Source: Chromera velia (taxonomy: Eukaryota > Sar > Chromeraceae). Taken from it: a stretch of DNA of 64,000 nucleotides. The stretch is from assembly GCA_018398765.1 (NCBI GenBank), contig JAHBMJ010001867.1, positions 36,027 to 100,026 on the forward strand, given 5' to 3'. The notes below the pieces were generated by a model. The model was not told where the DNA came from. It ran no database searches and saw only the letters and a list, made by a program, of their open reading frames with translations. The position numbers and the translations under genes were made by a program. Positions 50,482 through 61,922 of this stretch are shown here, one piece after another. The first letter of the stretch is position 1, and every line of letters starts with the position of its first letter.

Positions 50482-50654
50482 CGTGTGTATGCGTGCGTGT
50501 GTATGCGTGCGTGCAGCCGAAAAAGAAAGAAGAGGAGGAGAGAGAGCCGCTGGCCCCCGCAGCTCCAGAGAGCGGAGAGGGAGAGGGACAGGGAGCCGAG
50601 GGTGCGGGCCAAGAAGGCGGTGGGGAGGGAGGAGCTGAAGGAGGAGAGCCTTGA
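47912..50654 (+). CDS. Type I membrane protein with Thr-rich stalk and acidic tail, family unknown
   Basis: Four exons in phase: 47912-48409, 48787-49054, 49630-49967 and 50517-50654 (stop TGA), about 413 residues. The ATG at 47912 was chosen because it opens a signal peptide ([20 protein letters not shown]). The luminal or extracellular part (residues about 25-255) has a Rossmann-like look ([14 protein letters not shown], then [12 protein letters not shown]), reminiscent of glutamine-amidotransferase-like or ThuA-like folds. That resemblance is weak. Next is a mucin-like Thr run (residues about 257-290), an acidic Pro/Glu segment, one transmembrane helix ([19 protein letters not shown]) ending in three Cys, and a cytosolic tail of Lys/Glu then Gly/Glu. 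This suggests a surface glycoprotein with an O-glycosylated stalk. No lesions. Additional small exons in the 575-bp intron 2 cannot be excluded. Confidence 0.75.
50388..50514. repeat. (TC)n-(TG)n microsatellite in the last intron of the membrane-protein gene
   Basis: A TC run followed by TG and TGCG units, ending only 2 bp before the AG of the exon 4 acceptor (GTGCAG, 50511-50516). The usual pyrimidine tract is thus replaced by a GT-rich one. Confidence 0.92.
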
Positions 50655-51689
50655 AGGGAGATAGGAGAGAGAGCGGGAGGCATGCAGTCGTTTCAACTCC
50701 ACGGTCGCGTGGGTCGAACAGAAAAGGACACCGGCCTCCGGGTCGCCTTCTGAGCTGTTATGATTGTAATCAGGCGGTTTGTTCATATGCTGAATTTGTC
50801 CCTCTTTCATTATCCCTTTCCCCCCTATTGCCAGCCTCTCATCCGAGGCAGCTAAGAGGGTTGCTTGCTCCATCTGTTGCCAGCTGTGCTGTCGTCGAAT
50901 ACATCGATATGCAGGGAATCTTACATGTCGGTTGGTCGGTCGTTGTTTCTTGCGGGTTCTTTTGGCGCTGTTGGCCTTTTCGGGTCTTTTCCGTGAAACC
51001 ATGTATGAGAATTAACGGTCGCACGTTGTGTGTTACTCCAGAGAAGCCAGCTGAAGACAGGCTCATTCATGCGTGGGTGTCGGGATTTTCCTCCATGCTG
51101 CCAGTGGAACATCCTGTCGAGTCTGGAACTGTGTCTGCCCAATCTTTTGGGCTGCTGCATGCTGCGCTGCGTATTGAATTTCCAGCTCAACAGGCGCCAA
51201 AGTTGCGCTTGTCGACCAGCTGTTTTGAACTAGATGCTATTGCTATTGAAATTCAATTGAATGATCTTGGCTGACTTTTGTAAGCAATACAAAGTTTTAG
51301 TGATTTTCAATTAGATCTGACAGCCCATCAGTAAGTGAGACACTGGCTACTAAGCTATTTATAGTTTGCTTTAACAGCCTTTAAATTTAATATAAATGAA
51401 GAGACCTTGAGCTGCTAGGCTTTACTAGCCTAGAAACTTAAATTATAAGTTAAATATAACAAACCTAGTAACAAACATTAAAAAATTATTTAAAAACATA
51501 GAGAAACACAATCCTCTGCGTGTATTTCACATTATAATTTGAGTGACAAACTTTTTGTTAATAAACAATGCCAAAATTATTTTTTTGTCTTAAACGTACA
51601 TTCTTACTAGTACTAGAAGAAGAACTTCCTTTTGTTACGACCTCCCCCTTTTTGGTGGTTGAGCGCCTACCTAGCTGTGCCTCACCGGA

Positions 51690-51862
51690 GTTGACGAGTC
51701 CGACAAGTGGCCTTGTCGGTTCGATAAACGGGCTTGCAGGTTCGACAAGTGAGGTTGAAGGTCCGACAACTGAGCTTGAAGGTTCGACAAGCGAGATTGA
51801 AGGTTTGACAAGTGAGATTTAAGGTTCGATAAGTGAGATTGGAGGTTCGACAACTTAAGAGT
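51690..51862. repeat. 21-bp minisatellite (about 8 units)
   Basis: Units of 21 bp such as GGTTCGACAAGTGAGATTGAA with variants. Because the unit is seven codons, plus-strand translation gives STSEIEG-like repeats and the minus strand SNLQARL-like heptads. Scattered single units continue to about 52440 (GTTCGACAAGCGGGTCGACAAG). Confidence 0.85.
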
Positions 51863-52907
51863 CACACACGGAACTCACTGGTCCGACATACAAAATCGGA
51901 GTTCGACATATGGAACCGAAGTCCGACAAACCAAATTGCAGATTTCTGGATTCAAATTTCACTTCTTTGAAAGTAGGATTGGGATCGTCAAGATCATGAA
52001 TTTCATGAAAAGTTGCAACCTTACAAAAATGTTATGCAATCGTTCGACATAAAAAGCCATCTGAGCCAGAGTTCAACAAAAAGATCAACACATATCGACA
52101 CGTTCTTTCTCTTTCCATGTGTATCTCTTTTTTCCCTCTTTAATTTTTTTATGTGTTTTATGTATTCCATTTTGTTTTTGGTGTGTTTTGTCATATCTAA
52201 ACGGTCGTACTGACTCGTACAATAAAAAGATCGACAAGACGATCGACAAAAAGATCGACTAAACCTGGAGCACACTCTCCAGAGAGTTCACAAAAGTTTT
52301 TATATCCTTACTCATGAAACATACAAAATTTCTTTGCACTTCTCTTCCTATGCCCACGCCTGCAGTCCTTTAATGAGCTTGCCAACAAGTTCGACAAGCG
52401 GGTCGACAAGTCGTACTTAGCTACGATTCTTGTTAGACCATTTGCATCATGGTCGATCCCTGAGCCTTCCTCTTCTGACCCAGCGGCCTATACAACCATC
52501 TCAGCCATGCAGATCCCACTACGTATAGCAATATTGACAACACTCTGTCTAAAAGCAACGACGGGTTTTAGGCTTATGTACCGATAGGTAAACCTGGCCT
52601 GATCTAGTACTCGACTCATTATTTGGTTACATTTTGCATATATTTTGCAATTTTGCTTTACTCTAGCTGCTTATTATATTGTTATGAGACACTATATTAT
52701 CATTTTATTTATGCTCATAATGCAGCTCATTCTATATTAGTTTATTATTATTTAATTTTTTATAATTTTCCGCAGGATTTCTTGGATGATAGATAAATAT
52801 ATACCCGTTAACCCTATAAGGCAGCATATATATATTATCTTTCTTTCTAAAATTTTTTTTTCTTCCTTGCAAGTTCTCTCTCTTTTTTGTTTTCTAGGAA
52901 ACTGAAA

Positions 52908-53020
52908 GCGTAACACATTCCCCCTTCTTATATAAACGATTCTACGCGCTCATACTTATGGGTATCTATGCGTAACACATTCCCCCTTCTTATATGAGCG
53001 ATTCCACGCGCTAATACTTT
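52908..53020. repeat. 62-bp tandem repeat, two copies
   Basis: GCGTAACACATTCCCCCTTC at 52908 and again at 52970, each followed by TTATAT, GCGATTC or ACGATTC and ACGCGCT. No function inferred. Confidence 0.85.
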
Positions 53021-53600
53021 GAACATGCAGATAGGAGGATGGGAAGAGAGAAGGATGTTGCCATACAATAATATAGGTACTGTGTACATGCGGAGTAGCG
53101 CACTCCTCGCATAATTTGAAACAGCCCTCGAAATGGCATACAAATGGAGAGAGAACACCATACAATCATTCAATGTACATTCTCAAAGTCTCTTGGTGAG
53201 AGCATGCCAAGATGCGTATACATTGAAGGACATACACATGTTCATGCAATATGCAGACTGATCGAAACATGCCCTCGTGAATGCAAATTCCACGCATACA
53301 TATGCATCATGCATCTCAGAGGCTTCCTGAGGGGCAGCACAAGTGGTATATAGAGTATTACGTCGGAGTCTTTTGATCTTTCAATCGTTCTCGCACAATA
53401 GATGACCTCAAAGGGGCCTGGAAGCTGTTTGGGGTAGAGGGATTGTTAAGAAAAGAAGACACACAGTTGTCTATCTGTATAGAAGACGCTCATAAGCCAG
53501 ACTTGCCACCAGACGGCCTCTCAGATCAGTGCATGTGCATGAGGTATATAGAACAAGAAGACTGGACGCCAGTTTGAACGTTGTGTAATAAAAAGCCACA

Positions 53601-56600
53601 ATGAGCGAATCTGGTCCTCTACTACGCAGCAATCGCACTGTCGAGATGTCGTCTATGATTTTAAGCTCTTCCTATGTAGAGCCGTTTTCGGTCTGCTCTC
53701 AGATTGTAGTTCGGTCTGATACAAATGTCAGACAAAAGCAGCATGAAGCAGCAAGGTCAGACAGTTTGAGTACGTTCGCACGCGCACCAATTATTTTTGC
53801 TTGACTTGGGGGGCATTTTTGTTGCGTGCCCCTCAAGCGATAATCGGAGTGCGTGCGAAAGTGCATGCATGCATTTAATGCGCGCGCGCGTCTGACCTTC
53901 AAGTTGTTGTCTTGCATATATAGTTCTGACTAGCTTGCTTTCTGGAATTGCCATTGAAGCAAACTTGCATCTAAAAGCATTCCAACAACAGACAGACATC
54001 AGCACAGCGCAGTGGAAGGCTACCAATGCAGTTCTGAAAGGGGGGATGTCTCATTGTTCGTTTGTGGAGGGAAATCGGCTGGCACGTGGACAGGTCGTGG
54101 GCGAGGCCCTCCGTTCTTTCTGCGTGTGAGTGTGTGAGTGTGTGTGTCTTTTGATTGGATAGCATTTCCTCATAGGTTTACTGGTCATGGGCGGGCCCTC
54201 CCACGAGTCAGTAAGCCTAGAGTACTCACGTACCTCTTGCCTGTTTAATGTGGTGAGTCAGGAGCGAGCTCAGGTTTTCGTACATTCAGTCACCCGTTGC
54301 TCTTCCTCCCTCCCCCCGTTCGCATGGACAATTAGTTTCGTGAAAGATTTATGGTCTGCATCCATGTACTTCCCTACGCACAGGGTTATACATGCTACGA
54401 ATATCGATACACGTATATATCTATCTTTACACGTAACAGCATCCCACGCAGTGTTAGGTCTGTTCATGGGTGTTGACGTTTGTCAGACTGAGACCTCTCC
54501 CGTATGGCAACTTCTACTACAGTCAATGTTGACTGTTCCTTCTGTTCGGAAATACTGATTCATTTCTTTCTACCATTTCTTGCAGGGTTGCGGTCTTCCT
54601 GATCTTCCCTCACGTCGACCCCTTCCCCGTCCCTTTTAATTAGCGATCCACTGACTCGCACGTCAACTCCTTCCTTGCTTTTTAGCACGTGCCTTGGATC
54701 ACAACTTTCGTGGGAGGTCAGGTTCTCACCCCTGCCTCCGGAACCCCGGGTTCTCTCCCCTGGTCTCCTTCCTTTCTCTCTCGCTGCTGTATTACGAGGT
54801 CAGGTCCTCACCCCTACCTCAGGAGATCTGGCCTCTCTCCGCCTGTTCTCCTTTTTTTTTTGTGTGTGTGACCTTTTGGGAGATCTGGCCTCTCTCCGCC
54901 TGTTCTCCCTTTCCAGTGACCTTTTTCACGAGCTCGTATCGATCTGAGACGCATGCCCACCCATCATATTCATGCATTCACCCATGCACATGCATTTTAT
55001 CAGCTTAGGAATCATACATGCATCTCAGAGAGTCCCCATGCATTTCTTCATGTATGATCAGCAACGTTGGCCGATTGGAATTTCATCAGATTTTGCAGTT
55101 GTCCATCTCCCTTCCCCGGCCGACACGTTCTCTCCTGTCCTCACCTGTTTCTGTGCGTGGATTTACTTGACTGTCCCTCATTGTCCTCGCACCTTGCTTT
55201 GGCTTCCGTACTTACACCTGTCTCCTATTTCCGCAGTTCTCATGTCCGTCTGTTAGTGCAGACCGACTGAATGCGGTGTGCGGTTCCATTTTCATGCCGT
55301 TCGGAGGTCTTCTGCAGTTGGTGAAGACGCCGTTCCATTGCAGGACGCCGGTCAGTCCAAGCGGGACCCCCTTCGTATAGACGAGTGGTTGTTGCAACTG
55401 GAGGCTGTCAGCAGAGCCAGAGGCTTACGAGCAGCCTATTAACTCCATGAACGCATGCACTCAAGATGGCCCTCTCTTTCTTTTTCTTGAGTAAAGGTCA
55501 GCTTCATAGTGCTGCAGGGCTTTTGGAGACGGCGTGACAGCTAGATACGGCTACTAGTTGCTGTTCAGGGGAAGAGAGGATTTCAAAGAGAGACGGGGAA
55601 AGATCTCCGACTTCCTTCTTGCATAGAATGGGTCACTCTTCTTTGCTCTCTGTCTTTCTTCTGCTGTTTGCATTCTTGCTAATTATGCAGCTCAACAATG
55701 CTTGCAGGTTTCTAATTTTTGTGGCCTCAGTAGGGGCAGACGTGCGGAGCGGGTGCGGAGACGGCTGCAGTGGGGCGGTGCAAAACGATCCTACGTAGAC
55801 GGATCGAAAAAAGCGAATGGGAAACCAATGCCAGAGTATTTCAAGCACCCTATCTAGTTGGTTGGGCGCCCTGAATATGAGGTTGTTGGGTGTTTTGCTT
55901 CATGTGTGAGGGGGGCTTCCATGTCGCTCTTGTAGTCCGCAACTGGGGTAGAAGTGCGGAGCCGGCAGGCGAATCACCAAAACGATCCCGTGTAGACGGA
56001 CGAATACGACACATGGGAAGGCATTGATGAAGTATTTCAGGCACTCTGTCTGGCTGGCTTAGCGCCTCCAATATGAGCGTGTCACGTGCTTTGTTTCATT
56101 CATGAGGGGAGGTCTCGTGCTACATCTGCACTTGAAGAGACGGCATTCCTCGTGGGGAGACGGCAACGCCTCCCTTCATACCACCGCTCAAAGAAAACCC
56201 AACAGCCGCTCTTATGTCCCTTCCCACCATTCTTGTGCTCATGCAGGACTGCGGAGGCGGCCCTGCTGTCTCATTTTCTCATGCATTTTCCTTTCACAGA
56301 CCTTTACATTCAAGCTGCTTGCATTCGCATGGTATGCGCTCCTTATCACTTGCCTTGGGTGCAGTACTAGTAATTCTGACGTGGTGGGACTGTCAGGTTG
56401 AGCGGAGCAACGGAAGACAGCAAGATCGTCTGGTGGAGACTTGATGGGTATAGAAGGAAAAAGAATTGGCCGGCTGAATACATCTTGAATAGGGAAGGAG
56501 GGAAAGCGAGGAACAGAGGGAAAGGAGCGGAAAGGGAAGAAGAGAGAAGAAGAGAGAAATGGGAAGAGAGAGAAGCACCGGGAAAGTACCCGCTGTAGTG

Positions 56601-59152
56601 ATGAAAGAGCGTGGTAAGGGCCCTTGAAAAGAATTCTTTCTGCTTTTTGCATGCCTTATTCATTGATGCCTCCTTGTTTTCTCTTTTTTGTCTCACTGGG
56701 TGTGAGTGGACCGCTTTCTGAGATTGAGTCATTCTCTGTTCATTCGGATCTTCCCTCTCTGTCTCTCTTTTTTTTTTCTTCTTCTTCTTCCTCTCAGAGA
56801 TCCAGCCACGTACGGTTATTCGCTCAAACCCATGTATTAGTCATACATTCCTGTTGTCGGTCGATCCACTACTCTTTCGATCCTTTTCTCTTCTCCTTCT
56901 TTTTTCTAGGAGGACAGCTTGTGGGAGGTCCGTCATTCACTCAGGCGCGAACCCTACCTTTGACGCTGAACTCCATCTTTTTGGACGGGCATGACGCGTT
57001 TCTAAAACCGGGATGGAAGGACAAAAAGGTTGAAGTCAGAGACGACTGGTAAGTCCGATCTGGGAAGGGCAGTTTGGAAAGAGGGAGGGACGTCGAGGAA
57101 GAAAGGAAAAGAAAAGAATAGAAAAAAAAACGATATAATCAAGTCGCTTCGTCGCTTCCTTTTTTCTCTTTGGTCTCTCGAGGTTTTCATTCATTCGTTC
57201 CTTTAGTCATCCATTCTTTCATTCATTCATTCGTTCAGTTGTTCATTCACTCATTTGTCCAATTGTTCGTTCCTTCATAATCATATTTTCGTCCGTGCAT
57301 ACTCATCCGTGTCTCTGTAATTCACTTATTTCCTTGCTCATCCACTCGCTCGCTTTTCGCTTGCATGTGCATCCTTCGATTTCCCATTCTTCCATTCATC
57401 TATCCACTTACGTCTCTGCATTTTTCAATTCACTCGTTCCTTTGCGCATCGTTCATTTTCTTGTGCATGCATTCCTCGATTCACTCGTTCCTTTGCGCAT
57501 CGTTCATTTTCTCATGCATGCATTCCTCGATTCACTCGTTCCTTTGCGCATCGTTCATTTACTCGTGCATGCATTCCTCGATTCACTCGTTCCTTTGCGC
57601 ATCGTTCATTTACTTGTGTATGCATTCCTCGATTCACTCGTTCCTTTGCGCATCGTTCATTTACTCGTGCATGCATTCTTTGACTTCCTCGTTCCTTCTA
57701 CTTATTCATGTATTTGCTCATCCATGCTCTTTCCACTTTGTCGTTCCCGGTCGTTCCTTGCTCATGCAGCGTGAGTCATGCTTGTTCATCCGTTCATTCA
57801 TTCATCAGTCTCCCCTTTCGTCCCAAAAATTTCATGGCCTCTCGATTCGTGACACTTATGCAGCTCTCCAGCCCCCCTTCTCTTCCCCTATGCTCATTGT
57901 CCGGTGCCCTGGCTCTTGCCGTGCCCGCATGTCGCCGGCCTCTGGGCAAAGGCCTTATCTTCCATGTTTTTCCCCTTCCCTTCTCTTTCCTTCAACCGGG
58001 CGAAAGGCTCTATGCTGCTCTATGTGCCCCACGCGTTACCGCAAAAATCGAGCTTCTCTTGTTACACTCAGCCGTAGCTGTTTTCTCCATCCGTTAATTT
58101 CTCATCTATCCAGGCTAGGGTATTTCACTTTGATGGAGGACCTGGTGTACTAGGTTTTATAGTAAAAAACCTTACAAAAAAACAGTTTTTAGACATTTTT
58201 TAAAATAGATTCCTAGCTCAATTTTGCTAAAAAGTTATTTGAACACATAATCACATGTAAAATCCTTGGTTCGGCAAGGCTATATTAGGTTAAGGGTAGG
58301 TTTAGGGGTCGTTGCCAATGAAGGTTCGGACATAAGGTTACAGAACCTTCATTTTAACGTTGTCATCTTTTGAAACCTACTTGAACCTGCCAATACCAGT
58401 ATTCACATAGTATAAACCAGCCTCAAACTGTTCAAAACAAACTTAAAACTGATGATTTAACTCTTCAAAACTGGTATTGAGACACCTCGTCTCGGCAAGC
58501 TAGGCAGTCATGCACACGGGAAAAACATTGTCAAATTTTAACAAATTTGCGATGGAGCATTCAAACTGGCAGACAAATGGAATTACTAGTGGAATCAGGG
58601 ATAACAGAGAAAAGAGTGTGATGGCAATAAAAGATCGAAAACAGAAAGGCGCTGTGGCTGTTTGAAAGAGCCCTTTTCTCAGCTTTCCTCCCTCATGTCT
58701 TCTCTGCTTAGCCCTCTGCTGTCTTATTTGTAGCCATATCCTTCACTCCTTGCAGGTGGGAAAGCAGTGACAGCAGTACGGAAGAGTGGTTTGTCAGCAA
58801 AGTTGTGAACTTAATTGATCCATCTGATATGCACCCGACAACAAAAAAAGGAAGAAGTTTGGGGGTATTTCGGATTGCCCTTATTGAAGAGAATGCTGCA
58901 TTTTCTGCTCGTATCATTTCATATGAACGGGTTTCTTCTTCAGATGACACAACACAGTTCAAACCACTTTTATTCCATCGCACGTTAATGCTAAGAACTG
59001 ACGACACACCCCTTTCTGCTGTTTTTTTCTGGTTGCATTCGGCAGTTTTGGTTAGGGGGGGGGTAATGGTGAATAACGATGAGCTTGCTCATGCAGAAAG
59101 TCAGTTTAATGATATAATTAAGCGTGAGAGTGATAAAAAAGATGAAAGCTGA
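53601..59152 (+). CDS. Multi-exon gene of unknown function (exon set incomplete)
   Basis: Several plus-strand segments have exon character but match no family I recognise. A possible first exon opens with ATG at 53601 (MSESGPLLRSNRTVEM). Better supported are 53934-54123 (LHLKAFQQQTDISTAQWKA, then GNRLARGQVVGEALRSFC, donor GTGTGAG), 55237-55350 (FSCPSVSADRLNAVCG, then FGGLLQLVKTPFHC, donor GTCAGT) and 56910-57048 (GGQLVGGPSFTQARTLPLTL, donor GTAAGT). 56397 onward (GATEDSKIVWWRLDGYRRK) is possible. Exon 56910-57048 ends in phase 2 and fits an acceptor at 58755; the joined frame runs to TGA 59150-59152. That last exon lies inside the inverted-repeat element at 58115-59489. Short exons between these are surely missing, so the order of exons is firm but the protein is not. 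Confidence 0.4.
57425..57705 (+). repeat. 51-bp minisatellite, 5-6 units, within an intron
   Basis: Units contain GATTCACTCGTTCCTTTGCG, then CATCGTTCATTT, then GTGCATGCATTCC. 51 bp is 17 codons, so all frames repeat in register (for example LDSLVPLRIVHFLVHAF). It lies in the intron between the exons ending at 57048 and starting at 58756, preceded by (ATTC)n. Confidence 0.88.
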
Positions 59153-59489
59153 AAGAGAGTTGAGTCATATGGTTTTAAAATCATGTCTGTTGGTGTTAAT
59201 GAAGTGATTTGAAACAGGTTATACCAGGTTACATAAGGTTTAGGTAGGTTAAACGTTAGGTTACATAACGATGTTTTTACTACTCTTAGAACCCTAAGTG
59301 GCAACATGATGAAAACCTTAAATAACCATCATAAATCATGATGCTACAAGTCTTTTTTTAAGTTTATGAAGCTTCTTTTAGGTAAAGAACCACATTGAAC
59401 ATACTTTTAGATGTCTAGAGTGTTTTACATACTTCAAAGGGGTATAAAATTAATTTTTATTATTTTTTTTTTTTAGTGAAATACCCTAG
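58115..59489. mobile_element. Terminal-inverted-repeat element, 1,375 bp, with an internal open frame
   Basis: A perfect 15-bp inverted repeat, CTAGGGTATTTCACT at 58115-58129 and AGTGAAATACCCTAG at 59475-59489, bounds an AT-richer segment. Flanks are TCCAGG on the left and TCCAGC on the right, a possible 6-bp target duplication with one mismatch. Inside, TTAGGTTAAGGGTAGGTTTAGG (58284-58305) and a GGTTACATAAGGTTTAGG cluster (59227-59244) recur as related G/T-rich motifs. An open frame (58757-59152) is preceded by a good acceptor (CTCCTTGCAG). No transposase motif is recognised, so the element would be non-autonomous. Confidence 0.6.
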
Positions 59490-60050
59490 TCCAGCTAGTA
59501 TCCAGGCTCTCATACATCATTTGCTTATATACGTATTCTCATGTGCATGCTCTCCCTTCTCTTCTTCCGTGCAGCACCCTGAATATGCATGCATTCGGGC
59601 ACTATGCCATACATTGATATGACTCTCGGGGTTTCCGTCAGGCGGTCGATGGTTCACTTGTTCACTTATCTAGGTGTGTCCTGCATGTCAGCCATTCCGC
59701 TATGAAACCCCGTATCGCCTTTTTGCTGAGCATAAGGTCATGAAGATTCCCGCCCTGCCTTCATTTGGTTGCTGATTCCATCATTCACTCATTGATTCAC
59801 TACTCAGGCTCAGAGGGAGAAGGAAAGAAAGAAAGAGAAAGAGAGGACTAGGGGGCCGTACTCTACATATAGGTAGATCATGACCCCTGACTTTAAAGAA
59901 AAACAGACAAAAATCTAGGAATGTTATGCAAGAAGTTTCATAAAAAACCAAAAACTATAAATTACAAAAAACATGACAGTAATATTAGTTTTTATGTTGG
60001 GCTAGAAACATGCATTCATTTTTATGAAAAACTTTGTGTTGCCAGGTTTT

Positions 60051-60155
60051 GTTGGGCTGTTGGGCTTGTTGTACTATTGGGCTTCACCTTGCCAGGAAGC
60101 TGTTGGGCGCCCAACACGCCCAACAAGAAAGCCTAACACGGCCCAACAGCCCAAC
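60051..60155. repeat. Inverted repeat (perfect 15-bp arms) of GTTGGGC units
   Basis: GTTGGGCTGTTGGGC at 60051-60065 and its exact reverse complement at 60141-60155. Further GTTGGGC/GCCCAAC copies lie in between (60107-60125), so several nested stems are possible. Confidence 0.9.
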
Positions 60156-60536
60156 AAACATTCCCAACATGCATAACACGCACAATCATGATGATGAGAA
60201 TGAGCTAGAAGAATACTAGAACAATATAAAACACTGTTGGTGTTCTAGCAGTCGGCCCAGATCGCCAGAGAGGACCCGGAAGCAGCAGCACCAGCCGCCT
60301 CTTCCCTCTCAACCCATATCCATTTTCTTCCAAACAGTCCCCTCTTTGAATAATATTGTGTGTGCAGGTTTGTCTTAATTTTCTTTGGTATATTGTGAAC
60401 GTTTTACGAAGAGTTTCAGGCTCATACTGCACCAATGTGCAGCGCTGAATGTCTTGAATGGTGTCTGTTGTATTCATATGCTTTAATACGTGGAGCTGGC
60501 GTGTAAGACAAGCTTGTAGGGAAAGGAAAGGACCTT

Positions 60537-60609
60537 GTTGGGCTCTGCTGGGCACTGTTGGGCTTCATGACCTGTCATGCAGCTGATAAAAGGCCCAACA
60601 GAGCCTAAC
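60537..60609. repeat. Second GTTGGGC inverted repeat
   Basis: GTTGGGCTCTGCTGGGC at 60537-60553 pairs with GCCCAACAGAGCCTAAC at 60593-60609 with two mismatches. More GTTGGGC (60559-60565) and GCCCAAC (60619-60625) follow. The same unit as in the cluster about 400 bp to the left. Confidence 0.85.
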
Positions 60610-61358
60610 AGGTAACAAGCCCAACAGAACCTGGCGACACGACTTTAGACTGACATTTCTTAAGACTGAAGTTGAACTAGAGCTTGAGAATAGCCCAACA
60701 TAACACTCCAGAATGTATTTCATCTGCTAGTTTTAACCTTATAACTTGGGATATAATACATAGTATAAAAGGATGTAGGAAAAGTTAGGGGTGAAGCTTA
60801 GGTATACCCACAGTGTGGCCCCCTAGAAGAGAGGAAAGAAAGGAGAGAGACCAAACAGATGAAAGGTAAAGAGAGCAGTGAACGAGGAAATTGATTCAGA
60901 AGGCGAGGGAGAGGGATTCATAAGAGAAACCCAGTCTAGATAGACCGAGTGCTGGACCGAGTGCCTATAGAAGGAGAGAGAGAAAAAAGTGAAGGAAGGA
61001 AGAAAGGAAGGACGAAGAGCGGAGACAAGTTGTACGAGAGGAAAGAAAAAGACGAGGAGGGGCAGGAGACAGATGAGGAAGAGAGACGAAGAGATACATA
61101 TACAATCACTCTGTAATAGCACTCTGTGCTGTTCATGGATATTCACATACCCTGCCTCACACTGCCCCTTTCCTATCTCTATAGGTTTCCTTCACTAAAT
61201 TCGGTGCTTGGAACGTTCTCTGTACCCGTTCTCCGATGCGTCTGCCTATGACCCTGGTTCCTTCTTTCCTCATGGTACTGTTCAACCAAGTCCAGGTATG
61301 AGCAGTTATTCTCGTGACACCACCCAGGTTGAAGGTAACCAGCAAACTTGAAAAGGAA

Positions 61359-61922
61359 CTAGGTGTTCCCCTTTCTGTCTGTTTTCTCTTCACACACACG
61401 TTCCACTTCATATTCTTCACCTTCCTCAATTTTCTCCTCCCCCATTTCCTCATTTACTTCCAACTCGACCCGTCTGTTCGGGCCACTTGCCCCCATCACT
61501 TCTGTAACTGTCTGTCTTGCCTTTCCTTGACTGCCTGTCGAACTTTGTTCTGTCTTTCCTGCGGGTCTCGTGGAAGCAATTGGCTCTCCCCGTGCCCGTT
61601 CTCGACCTCTCGCTCCCTCCTCTACCTTATTGCTCATTTCCGGGTCACGGCTGTAGTATGGCTTGACTCTACACCTGCTCACAACCTTTAGCCGTTGGGC
61701 GCCTAGTCTTTTGAGAACCAGGGAGGAATTCAGCCTGACTTGCTCAACCCGATACGGCCCTTCCCATTGTGGGGCCAATTTCTCACTCACTCCCTTGTGA
61801 GCATCTGTCCTCAACCATACGTACTGTTTTTCTTTATACTCGATTGGTCCTTGCGGTGCCTTCCCTCCCCCTTTCTGCTGTTGTTTTTGCAGGATTCTCA
61901 TCATTTTTGACTCTGCCGCCTC
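61359..61922 (-). pseudogene. Gypsy integrase C-terminal (GPY/F-like) module and tail
   Basis: Continues in frame after the TAA at 61925-61923. APQWEGPYRVEQV followed by RLKVVSRCRVKPYY is the GPY/F-type module that closes many Gypsy integrases. It is followed by an acidic tail (EEMGEEKIEEGEEYE) and stop at 61361-61359. No chromodomain aromatic cage is recognisable. Confidence 0.75.

Larger units (their letters stand above)
50655..53600. other. Intergenic region with minisatellites, no gene supported
   Basis: 50655-51280 has several open frames without recognisable motifs. From 51280 the DNA is AT-rich. 51690-52440 is sprinkled with GTTCGACAAG-type units (listed separately where tandem). 52700-52860 is very AT-rich. 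Nothing here looks like a conserved coding exon. Confidence 0.5.
59490..61358. other. Spacer between the TIR element and the Gypsy relic
   Basis: No gene recognised. It contains two GTTGGGC hairpin clusters (separate entries). The stretch 60780-61350 adjoins the 3' end of the Gypsy coding region and may include its untranslated region and LTR. No LTR boundary could be recognised because the partner LTR is outside the window. Confidence 0.45.
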
